Of a stretch of DNA of 64,000 bases, positions 9,754 through 17,475 are shown piece by piece. Where the stretch lies: the NCBI GenBank assembly GCA_934316545.1, contig CAKRDT010000003.1:1-64000 (forward strand), written 5' to 3'. Both the position numbers and the translations under genes were made by a program. A model generated the notes under the pieces. It was not told the DNA's origin, searched no databases, and saw nothing but the letters and a program-made list of their open reading frames with translations. Origin of the DNA: an uncultured Agathobacter sp. GTDB lineage: Bacteria; Bacillota; Clostridia; Lachnospirales; Lachnospiraceae. Numbering within the stretch: position 1 is the first letter of the stretch; every line of letters starts with the position of its first letter.

Positions 9754-10803
9754 ATGGACAACGATAAGAAGACAAAATATGCTCACCTTTACGAGCAGCC
9801 GTCTTCATCGACTCCGGCTTTATTTACCAATGAAGGGAAGCGCCCGGAACGCGGAAGCGTTTATCTGGACGATCTAAAAGAAATTGAACAAATATGCACT
9901 CAGAATGATTTGGATGATGATAAGCAGAATCAGAAGCTTTATCGGAGTCTTAAGAACAGAAACATTTTCTCCACGTGGGTGGGAGAGATGTTTCTGTATG
10001 GATTGTCAAATCATACGAGTAAGAACCGCCATAGACGAACCATGGAGAAAATCTGCAAGCGGATTGCAGTCTCTTTCCTCGCTATGGCGGTAGTGTTGTT
10101 ATTATCCCTTCTTTATTTTCAGGTGAAAGCGGTGCGGGAAGATGCTGTGCTTGCATATGTGCGGCAGGAAAGAGAACAATTACAGAAAATGTCAAATAGT
10201 GATGGGAATGACAATCGTAAGGTTGCAATCTTAGACCAATATGCTATATTATATAGTATGTATCCGGATGTTGTCGGATGGGTAAAAGTCGATGGTACCC
10301 CAATCGATTATCCGGTTATGCAGGATACGACAGGCGGAGATTATTATCTGAACCATAACTTTGAGGGGAAGGAAGACAATAAGGGCGCACCTTTTGTTGA
10401 TACGGACACCCGGATTAAGCCGCTTGACAGTAACATTGTGATTTATGGGCACAATACGAGAGACGGTAGTATGTTTGGAGATCTGGATTATTATCTGGAT
10501 GAGAAATTCTACAAGAAGCATCCGACGATCTCGTTTGACACGATCTATAAGACGGGAACGTATCAGATTGTGGCGGTTGTTAAGACGCATGTGCGCAATC
10601 ATGATGAATCCGGATTCCGCTATTATTGGTTCCGCAATTATGAGAATCGTGGGGAATTTCAGGATTTGTTGGATTTTATCAGTGAGAACCAGCTTTATGA
10701 TACGGGAGAGCATCTCTCCTACGGGGACAACATGATCATGTTATCCACCTGTGAGTATACGGTGGAAAACGGACGGCTTGTAGTAATAGCAAAAAGGATA
10801 TAG
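9754..10803 (+). CDS. class B sortase
   Basis: Membrane transpeptidase that links surface proteins to the cell wall. The 349 residues comprise a cytosolic N-terminus of about 105 residues that is unusually long and charged, one membrane helix (about 108-125), and an extracellular class B sortase domain. The catalytic triad is visible: His233 in YGHNTRD, Cys333 in LSTCEYT and Arg341 in NGRLVV. It starts 2 bases after the dockerin gene and ends 8 bases before the gene with a TPKTG sorting motif, so that protein is the obvious substrate. Class B enzymes of clostridia (for example C. difficile SrtB) accept PxTG-type motifs, in keeping with this. Confidence 0.92.
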   Translation: MDNDKKTKYAHLYEQPSSSTPALFTNEGKRPERGSVYLDDLKEIEQICTQNDLDDDKQNQKLYRSLKNRNIFSTWVGEMFLYGLSNHTSKNRHRRTMEKICKRIAVSFLAMAVVLLLSLLYFQVKAVREDAVLAYVRQEREQLQKMSNSDGNDNRKVAILDQYAILYSMYPDVVGWVKVDGTPIDYPVMQDTTGGDYYLNHNFEGKEDNKGAPFVDTDTRIKPLDSNIVIYGHNTRDGSMFGDLDYYLDEKFYKKHPTISFDTIYKTGTYQIVAVVKTHVRNHDESGFRYYWFRNYENRGEFQDLLDFISENQLYDTGEHLSYGDNMIMLSTCEYTVENGRLVVIAKRI

Positions 10804-10811
10804 GACGAAGG

Positions 10812-11714
10812 ATGAAAAAATTAGCAAAACTGTTATTAGGAATCTGTATGACATTGATGATCGGTCTGGCTGCCGCCCCGGTGACAACTTATGCGGCGAG
10901 CATCAATCTTACACTTGGAACAACGGATAATGCAAAGGTCGGAGATACGGTTACTGCCCGCATTGTGCTGGGCAATAATCCGGGCTTGTCGACGTTTGCG
11001 GTAAAACTCGCATACAACAGAGATGCACTCACTTATACCGGAGCAACATGGGCGTCTTCGGTTTCTTCGAATACAAATAATGTGCAGTTGATTTCTGAAG
11101 TGACGGAGAATGGAGGTCCGGTTCTTAACATTTCTTCGATTTTGAATCAGACATATTCCGGTAATGAGACGTTTGTCACTTTAAATTTTACAGTAAAGCA
11201 GGCATATACGACGATGCCGGTGACTTTGACCGTGCGGGAACTGACGGACTCCAGTTATAACACCATGACCGTAAATACGGTTGTTGACGCGAATGCAGGA
11301 AAAACGAATACCCAGAACAGCCAGAACAACAGTCAGAGTCAGAGTAACAGCCAGAACAATAGTCAGAATAACAGCCAGAATAACAGTCAGAACAATAGCC
11401 AGAACAGTAGTCAGAATAACAGCCAGAATAACAGTCAGAACAACAACCAGAATAACGGTCAGAACAACAACCAGAATAATAGCAATAGTCAGAACAATAA
11501 TAGCAATCGTGGCAATAACAGTTCGGATGACAACGACGATACCACGATTGATGATACGATTGATGCGGAAAACAAGGACGGCAATTCGTCCAAAGTGGAT
11601 AAGACGCCGAAGACCGGAACGTTTGATATCCGTTATCTGTTCGGTGCTGCCATCGTGGTATTCCTTGCGATCGCGGGAATCTGTATCAAGGTGTTGGGAA
11701 AGAAGAAGATGTAA
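10812..11714 (+). CDS. cell-wall-anchored cohesin protein with Q/N/S-rich stalk
   Basis: 300 residues: signal peptide (1-29, ending TTYAA), one cohesin-like domain (about 30-155, with VGDTVTARIVLGNNPG and FAVKLAYNRDALTYTG), a low-complexity stalk of Asn/Gln/Ser (about 165-235), an acidic segment, then the sorting signal TPKTG, a hydrophobic helix and KKKM. This is the layout of an anchoring scaffoldin, fixed to the wall by the sortase encoded just upstream and able to hold a dockerin partner, possibly that of the first gene. GAAGG precedes the ATG. The stop TAA shares one base with the ATG of nrdG. Confidence 0.82.
   Translation: MKKLAKLLLGICMTLMIGLAAAPVTTYAASINLTLGTTDNAKVGDTVTARIVLGNNPGLSTFAVKLAYNRDALTYTGATWASSVSSNTNNVQLISEVTENGGPVLNISSILNQTYSGNETFVTLNFTVKQAYTTMPVTLTVRELTDSSYNTMTVNTVVDANAGKTNTQNSQNNSQSQSNSQNNSQNNSQNNSQNNSQNSSQNNSQNNSQNNNQNNGQNNNQNNSNSQNNNSNRGNNSSDDNDDTTIDDTIDAENKDGNSSKVDKTPKTGTFDIRYLFGAAIVVFLAIAGICIKVLGKKKM
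11311..11511 (+). repeat. 12-bp repeat encoding an Asn/Ser/Gln stalk
   Basis: About 15 imperfect copies of a 12-base unit (AAYAACAGYCAG) encode Asn-Ser-Gln-Asn steps. The units differ mainly by C/T at wobble positions. Slippage could change stalk length; the reading frame survives because the unit is a multiple of three. A second frame also stays open over the repeat but encodes an Arg-rich string that is not a real protein. Confidence 0.8.
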
Positions 11715-12232
11715 TGAATTACGCAGGAATTAAATATTGTGATATTGCCAACGGCACCGGGTGTAGAACGGTGCTGTTTGTTTCGGGATGCCGTAATGCC
11801 TGTAAAGGATGCTTTCAGCCGCAGACATGGGATTTTGCATACGGGGAGCCTTTTGATGAAAAGGTACAGGAAGAAGTTTTAAAGTCGCTTGAACCGGATT
11901 ATATTACGGGAATCACTCTTTTGGGAGGAGAACCGTTTGAACCGGAGAATCAGAAAGCGCTTCTGCCGTTTATGCGAAAAGTTGTAGCACAGTATCCGAA
12001 TAAGAATGTATGGGCGTTTACGGGATATATATATGATAAGGATCTGGTTGCCGGAGGGAGACGGCATACAGAAGATACCGATGAATTACTTTCTATGATT
12101 GATGTGTTGGTGGATGGACCGTTTTGTGAGGAACAAAAAGACATTACGTTGGAGTTTCGAGGTTCATCGAATCAGAGGGTTTTGGATTTGAAAGAAACAA
12201 TCAGATCGGGAAACATAACCACATTGTATTAG
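11714..12232 (+). CDS. nrdG: anaerobic ribonucleotide reductase activase
   Basis: Radical SAM activase that places the glycyl radical on NrdD. The 172 residues are full length. The CRNACKGC motif (Cx3Cx2C) binds the iron-sulfur cluster, and TLLGGEPFEPEN is the SAM-contacting GGEP region. It overlaps the stop of the cohesin protein by one base (TAATG), so its translation depends on the surface-protein transcript. nrdD, its partner, lies 3.6 kb upstream behind a terminator. Confidence 0.95.
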   Translation: MNYAGIKYCDIANGTGCRTVLFVSGCRNACKGCFQPQTWDFAYGEPFDEKVQEEVLKSLEPDYITGITLLGGEPFEPENQKALLPFMRKVVAQYPNKNVWAFTGYIYDKDLVAGGRRHTEDTDELLSMIDVLVDGPFCEEQKDITLEFRGSSNQRVLDLKETIRSGNITTLY

Positions 12233-12250
12233 AAGAGGAGCGTGTTAATT

Positions 12251-12568
12251 ATGAAGAAGCATATCAGTATGTTATGTGCCATGATCTGTTATGCAATCGG
12301 AGTTATTTGTTCTGTGTATTTCGGGTTGTGGAAGATGCTTTTACATCCGGTACTTATGATGGCTGCCGGATTTTCCGCGGGAACACTTACGCCGCATCTG
12401 GTGATTGCCTGTCTGATCAAAATCCTGTTCTCCACAACACTTACAGGACTGATCTGGTGCATCGGCTACATTGGCTACAACCATTTTAAGGGAAACGAGG
12501 ATCCGGACTGGGATCAGTTAAATCCGGTATCGGACAATGACTATGAGGAAGAGAGGCGTGTATCGTGA
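12251..12568 (+). CDS. small membrane protein
   Basis: 105 residues from the ATG at 12251; GAGGAG at 12235-12240 fits this start better than the GTG at 12242. There are two clear hydrophobic segments (about 8-45 and 55-78) and an acidic cytosolic tail (NEDPDWDQLNPVSDNDYEEE). No family is recognised. It follows nrdG by 18 bases and its stop overlaps the GTG of fliB by four bases, so it is cotranscribed with both. Confidence 0.65.
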   Translation: MKKHISMLCAMICYAIGVICSVYFGLWKMLLHPVLMMAAGFSAGTLTPHLVIACLIKILFSTTLTGLIWCIGYIGYNHFKGNEDPDWDQLNPVSDNDYEEERRVS

Positions 12569-13722
12569 TTCTGCGTGTGCCGGAATATTATGATGAGTTC
12601 TCCTGTATTGCAAGCCGCTGCAAAGACAGCTGCTGTGCGGGATGGGAGATTGATATTGATGAGGAATCCTATGAGTATTATCGAAGCGTTGAGGGCACGT
12701 TTGGAGATCGGCTCCGGGAGAGTATGTTTGTAGCCGAGGATGGTGGATACCGGTTTAAGCTGAAAGGTCCGAAGCGATGCGCGATGCTCAATGATCATAA
12801 TTTATGTGATCTGTATACGGCTTTGGGCGAGGAGGCTTTGTGCGAGGTGTGCACGGAGTATCCGCGCTTTTCTCTTGTGTACGGACAGGTGGAGCAGAAG
12901 GCACTCAGCCTTTCGTGTGAGGAAGTCGGAAGAATTCTTTTCGGAAGAACAGAGCCGGAACAATTGATTGATATCGAGCTTCCGGGAGACTGCGAGGACG
13001 ATGAGGAAGAACCGCAGTATGTGGCATTCATGGAATGGGTACAGAAAGAGGCGGTAGCAATCCTGCAGAATCGCGCACGGTCGATCACGGAGCGCACAAG
13101 AGAGTTTCTTGCATGGTGTGACCGCGTGCAGACGATCATTAATTATTCGCAGGCAAAGGATGATCTGACGATTCTGGATAAGTGGAAGAATCAGGATGCT
13201 GACCGGGAGATCAAAGAGTGGGAAGAGAAGCATATTGAGGGCAAAGAGAAACCAACCAGAAATCTCTCCTACGAAGATTTCTGTGACCGCTTCGAAATCT
13301 TTCTTGATATGGAAGAACTCGATGATGAGTGGATCAATACCAAGGCTGAGTTTGAGACACTTTTCCATGAGGATACCTATGAAACATTGTTGCTTGCGTA
13401 TCTGGATTCTAAAGATTATTCGGAACTGGGCTATGAGCATCTGCTGGTTTATTTTGTATACCGTTATCTGATGAATGCAGTGTACGATTATGATATCCTT
13501 TCTTATGCGAAGATGATCGTTGTGGCAACGCTTGTGGTGCGGGATATGGATGCGGCGCGCTATCAGAGAAACGGCGGCTCGTTTACGATGTCTGACCGTA
13601 TTGATGTGGCACGTATTTTTTCGAAAGAAGTAGAACATTCCGAAGGAAATGCCGAGGATTTGAAAGAGATGTGCATGATGGAAGAAATCGCTTCTGTGGA
13701 TGCATTGTATCGACAATTATAA
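12565..13722 (+). CDS. fliB: flagellin lysine-N-methylase-like protein
   Basis: 385 residues. The N-terminus has the FliB signature: a start resembling LRVPEYYDEFSCIASRCKDS followed by CCAGWEIDID, then later cysteines (CAMLNDHNLCDLY, CEVCTEYPR), a cluster that probably binds a metal or iron-sulfur centre. In enterics FliB methylates flagellin lysines; many Lachnospiraceae carry homologues. The GTG start overlaps the preceding stop (GTGA). No flagellar genes are in the window, so the substrate here is open. The C-terminal half is helical and divergent. Confidence 0.8.
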   Translation: MILRVPEYYDEFSCIASRCKDSCCAGWEIDIDEESYEYYRSVEGTFGDRLRESMFVAEDGGYRFKLKGPKRCAMLNDHNLCDLYTALGEEALCEVCTEYPRFSLVYGQVEQKALSLSCEEVGRILFGRTEPEQLIDIELPGDCEDDEEEPQYVAFMEWVQKEAVAILQNRARSITERTREFLAWCDRVQTIINYSQAKDDLTILDKWKNQDADREIKEWEEKHIEGKEKPTRNLSYEDFCDRFEIFLDMEELDDEWINTKAEFETLFHEDTYETLLLAYLDSKDYSELGYEHLLVYFVYRYLMNAVYDYDILSYAKMIVVATLVVRDMDAARYQRNGGSFTMSDRIDVARIFSKEVEHSEGNAEDLKEMCMMEEIASVDALYRQL

Positions 13723-13780
13723 GGGCTTTCTATGAATGAACCGTGTTTGGACTTGCAAGAGTAATCGGGCAGGTATAACA

Positions 13781-13829
13781 AAAAGAAGTGGCGAGGTGTT
13801 TGGTGAGAACATATCGCCGCTTCTTTTTT
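13781..13829. terminator. terminator between converging fliB and aldolase genes
   Basis: 14-bp stem AAAAGAAGTGGCGA (13781-13794) with TCGCCGCTTCTTTT (13814-13827), one G-T pair, with an A run on one side and a T run on the other. Confidence 0.8.
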
Positions 13830-13867
13830 GCCTGTGAATGAAATCGTATTCATCCGATGAGATGGAA

Positions 13868-14839
13868 CTATTTATCCAAAAGATCGGTGTAGAAATCTGC
13901 ATAATCTGTGCGTTCTGCTTTGGTGAAATCGATAGCAGCAGACGGATGTTGATTTAAACGGCCGGTCAGAAGGTACGGGATATCGTAACCCCATACAGCA
14001 CCGGATTCTTTGAGCGGAAGCATGTGTTCCTCAAGAAACTTAAGAACCGGGAAAATATTATATTTTGGATTCTTTAAGAAGCTTAAGAGAAGCTCCATTG
14101 CACAGTTGCCGGCACCGCGGCCCATGGACATCATGGTTGCATCGAGAAGGCTGACACCTCTGGCAGCTGCTTCGATGGTATTGGCAAAAGCCAGCTGCTG
14201 ATTGTTGTGTGCATGAATTCCAATGTATTTGTTGTAGTTTTCACCAATCTCGGTGTATTTGTCGGCAATCACACGGATCTGTTCCGGGTAGAGTGCTCCG
14301 TAGCTGTCTACAATGTAGATGCCATCCGCATTGCTTTTGCCGACCATCTCAAGTGCCTGGTCGATATCGGCTTCTTTTGCGTTGGAGATTGCCATAATGT
14401 TACAGGTTACCTCGTAGCCTTTTTCCTTTGCATCCTCGATCATTTCGATCGCAGCAGGCATCTGGTGGACGTAAGTTGCCACGCGGATCATATCGATGAC
14501 ACTTTCGCTTTTGTCCGGAATATCCTTCTTGTAATCACATCGTCCGACATCTGCCATAACAGAGAGCTTCATATCGGAATTGTTATCTCCGACGATCGCA
14601 CGGATGGATTCCTCGTCACAGAATTTCCACTTGCCGAATTTGTTGACATCAAAAAGCTCCTTGGAAGCCTTGTATCCGAATTCCATGACATCGACGCCTG
14701 CTTTCACGTTGGCGCGATATAATGCGTTGATAAAATCGTCAGAGAACATAAAATTGTTTACAAGTCCTCCGTCACGGATGGTTGCGTCCAATACACGAAT
14801 ATCGGATCGTACTGTCATTAAGTCTCCCTTTTGAGCCAT
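13868..14839 (-). CDS. HMGL-like aldolase (4-hydroxy-2-oxovalerate aldolase-like)
   Basis: 323-residue TIM barrel of the HMG-CoA lyase/DRE superfamily. LDATIRDGG near residue 18 is the DRE-type metal and substrate motif, and HAHNN (about residue 205) supplies the metal-binding His pair. SMGRGAGNCAMELLL is the conserved Gly loop after the barrel. AGGAGG lies 9 bases before the ATG. It is a lone gene, not next to an acetaldehyde dehydrogenase or catabolic partners, so the true substrate is unknown; the family also includes citramalate and homocitrate synthase-like enzymes. Confidence 0.78.
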   Translation of the reverse strand: MAQKGDLMTVRSDIRVLDATIRDGGLVNNFMFSDDFINALYRANVKAGVDVMEFGYKASKELFDVNKFGKWKFCDEESIRAIVGDNNSDMKLSVMADVGRCDYKKDIPDKSESVIDMIRVATYVHQMPAAIEMIEDAKEKGYEVTCNIMAISNAKEADIDQALEMVGKSNADGIYIVDSYGALYPEQIRVIADKYTEIGENYNKYIGIHAHNNQQLAFANTIEAAARGVSLLDATMMSMGRGAGNCAMELLLSFLKNPKYNIFPVLKFLEEHMLPLKESGAVWGYDIPYLLTGRLNQHPSAAIDFTKAERTDYADFYTDLLDK

Positions 14840-14998
14840 TGTAGTATCCTCCTAATGTTGAAAAAAATATTTAACACTTTAACGCCTTAACGCGTGTGAG
14901 TATATAATAACACAAACATACGAAAATGCAAGTAAAACTTTACTTTTCCCATTCAGACTAATATAATTATCTTGGATTAGAATCCGAAGGAGGACAAA

Positions 14999-15961
14999 AT
15001 GATATACTTATTAGGAAATCTGGAACCCGCAATTATTGCATTTATAGGCATTTTGTTTGCATTTGCTGCAACCTGCATTGCAATTGCAAGGTTAAATAAA
15101 TATTTACCGAAGGATATGGGACGCCAATATGCACACGATGGAGCGCTGTCTGCCGGAAAACCTCGTGGCGCCGGTATTATTTTCGTACTTACATTCGTTG
15201 CAGCTGCGCTTCTCTTTGCACAAATGAATGTAGAAATCGGAATTTATCTGATTCTGATTGTTGTTGAGATGTTTACCGGTTATTTTGATGATGCGGCAGA
15301 GAAGCCGTGGGGAGAGTATCTCAAGGGATTTCTTGACCTGGCGGTAGCGGTTGTTGTAGCGCTTGTTTATCTTCATTATAATTCAAGCACAATTACATTT
15401 GCAATTACTGGCACACAAATTACGATTCCACCGGTTGTTTTCGCAATTCTTACGGTTGTTCTGGTATGGGCATCCATCAATGTTACGAATTGTTCCGATG
15501 GAGTGGACGGCCTCTCCGGAACACTTACGATCATTTCACTGATGACAATTTTTGCTCTGGACCGTGTGCTCGGTGTTGATGACGGATTTAATTTCTGTAT
15601 TCTGCTTTTTTGTGTATGTCTGCTTGGCTATCTGTGGTACAATGCCACACCGAGTAAGCTGCTGATGGGAGATGCCGGTTCGCGTGCCATGGGAATCTTT
15701 ATCGCAATCGCAGTACTTAAGATGCACAGTCCGTTTCTGTATCTGCTGGTCGCAGCCGTGTTGATCGTGGATGGAGGATTGGGCCTGATCAAGGTTTCGC
15801 TGCTTCGTTTCTTAAAGATTCATATATTAAAGAATGTAACCACTCCGATTCATGATCACGTTCGTAAGAAAAGCGGATGGTCGAATGCACAGGTTGTATT
15901 CCGGTTTGCGATCATCCAGATTGTCATTTCAGTTGCAACGGTATATCTGGTAATGATGTAA
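14999..15961 (+). CDS. MraY-like phospho-N-acetylmuramoyl-pentapeptide transferase
   Basis: 320-residue polytopic enzyme (about 9-10 membrane helices) of the polyprenyl-phosphate sugar-phosphate transferase family. Catalytic loops are visible: YFDDAAEKPWGEY, NCSDGVDGLSG (MraY/WecA Asp-rich loop) and MGDAGSRAMG. The His loop near the C-terminus reads TPIHDHVRKKSGW, where classical MraY has HHHFE..GW. It is outside a division/cell-wall cluster, so it may be a second MraY-like enzyme or the only one moved from dcw. AAGGAGGA precedes the ATG. Confidence 0.82.
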   Translation: MIYLLGNLEPAIIAFIGILFAFAATCIAIARLNKYLPKDMGRQYAHDGALSAGKPRGAGIIFVLTFVAAALLFAQMNVEIGIYLILIVVEMFTGYFDDAAEKPWGEYLKGFLDLAVAVVVALVYLHYNSSTITFAITGTQITIPPVVFAILTVVLVWASINVTNCSDGVDGLSGTLTIISLMTIFALDRVLGVDDGFNFCILLFCVCLLGYLWYNATPSKLLMGDAGSRAMGIFIAIAVLKMHSPFLYLLVAAVLIVDGGLGLIKVSLLRFLKIHILKNVTTPIHDHVRKKSGWSNAQVVFRFAIIQIVISVATVYLVMM

Positions 15962-16029
15962 GGAGGAGACAGGATTGTTGTCTGGCAGTGACTGCCGTTT
16001 AAAATTTAGTAGTACAAGGGGTTTTTAAA

Positions 16030-17472
16030 ATGAGATACATAACGATTGAGGAAGCACAACCGGGAATGTGCCTGGCCTATGATCTGTACGATTCAATGGG
16101 AAGAACGATGATAGGAAGGGGCTGCGAGCTGACTGCGTCCTATATCGAGAAGCTGAACGATTATGGTTTCAGTGGCGTTTATATTGACGATGAGTTGTCA
16201 AAAGAAATCCAGATCGAAGCCTCCATCTCGGAGAAGCTTCGGACGGATGGAATTAATTGCATCAAAGAGAGTGATATTGATCACTGCGCGGAGATCGCGG
16301 GCAAGATCGTAGATGAAATTTTGCCAAGGGGTGAAGTGTCGCTTGATATGCTGGATTTGCGTTCTTATGATGACTACACGTATGCGCATTCTGTGAATGT
16401 AGCAGTTCTTTGCTGTGTGATCGGGATGGGAATGCAGATGAACGAAAGGGATTTGAATTATCTGGTTACGGCAGCGCTGTTGCATGACCTGGGCAAGCTG
16501 TCGATTCCGACGGAGATCCTGAACAAGCCGGGAAGACTGACTCCGGAAGAATACCAGATTATGAAGAAGCATGCAGAGTATTCTTATAAGCTTCTCAGTA
16601 ATCGGTGGGATATTTCTGCATATATCAAGCAGACGGTATTGCTTCATCATGAAAACTATGACGGAAGCGGATATCCGCAGGGGCTTCTGGGTAAAGAACA
16701 GTCGCTTTTTGTCAGAATCATTCATGTGGCGGATGTGTACGATGCGTTGACTTCCAAACGTCCGTATAAGAAACCGTATTCTCCTTATGAAGCGATCGAA
16801 TACCTGATGGGAGCATGCGGTATCATGTTTGACAAGCAGGTTGTTGAAGTATTTATGGAATATGTGCCGCTTTTCCCGAAGGGGACGAGAGTAAATTTAT
16901 CGGATGGCCGTACGGGTATCATCTTTGAAAATGCCGGCAAGCATAATCTCAGACCGGTTATTATGCTGGATGATGGGGAAAAGATTGATCTGATGGATAA
17001 GGAGCATCTCAATATTACGATTCTTCCACCGGATTATCTGGACGTAGTATCCCCGGAAGATGAGGAAGAGGGCAGAGTGAATATGGTCGAGGGAGTACCG
17101 CGCACACATATCATGGTTGTGGATGATATGAAGACGAATCTTGAAGTGATGCGGGGCATCCTTGATAACATTTACGATTTAACGCTGTGCAAATCCGGAT
17201 ATCAGGCAATCCAGTATATAAAGAAAAATCATTTTCCGGATCTTATTATCATGGATGTGGATATGCCGGAGATGACCGGAATTGAGGCCACGGTAAAAAT
17301 CAATGAGATTACCGGAGGAACGGTTCCCGTTCTTTTTGTGACGGCAATCTGTGATACCCAGACCGTGATGACCTGCCGCGAATTGCATGCGGCCGGCTAC
17401 ATTGTGCGTCCGTACAAGCCGGTCTATATTAAATCAGAAATTGAACAAATCTTAAGCGGGTGGAGGCATTAA
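16030..17472 (+). CDS. HD-GYP phosphodiesterase with C-terminal receiver domain
   Basis: 480 residues: an N-terminal DUF3391-like domain (about 1-60), an HD-GYP domain (about 115-290) with HDLGK and the HHENYDGSGYP motif that gives the family its name, a small beta domain, and a receiver domain (about 358-478) with the phospho-acceptor Asp in LIIMDVDMP. The predicted activity is cyclic di-GMP hydrolysis. The receiver is at the C-terminus, the reverse of the common order. The hybrid kinase 3 bases downstream is the likely phosphate source. Confidence 0.9.
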   Translation: MRYITIEEAQPGMCLAYDLYDSMGRTMIGRGCELTASYIEKLNDYGFSGVYIDDELSKEIQIEASISEKLRTDGINCIKESDIDHCAEIAGKIVDEILPRGEVSLDMLDLRSYDDYTYAHSVNVAVLCCVIGMGMQMNERDLNYLVTAALLHDLGKLSIPTEILNKPGRLTPEEYQIMKKHAEYSYKLLSNRWDISAYIKQTVLLHHENYDGSGYPQGLLGKEQSLFVRIIHVADVYDALTSKRPYKKPYSPYEAIEYLMGACGIMFDKQVVEVFMEYVPLFPKGTRVNLSDGRTGIIFENAGKHNLRPVIMLDDGEKIDLMDKEHLNITILPPDYLDVVSPEDEEEGRVNMVEGVPRTHIMVVDDMKTNLEVMRGILDNIYDLTLCKSGYQAIQYIKKNHFPDLIIMDVDMPEMTGIEATVKINEITGGTVPVLFVTAICDTQTVMTCRELHAAGYIVRPYKPVYIKSEIEQILSGWRH

Positions 17473-17475
17473 GGA

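Noticed and set aside
11281-11733. Arg/Thr-rich frame over the Q/N repeat
   Set aside because: A second frame of the 12-bp repeat in the cohesin gene; the true frame has the signal peptide, cohesin domain and sorting signal.
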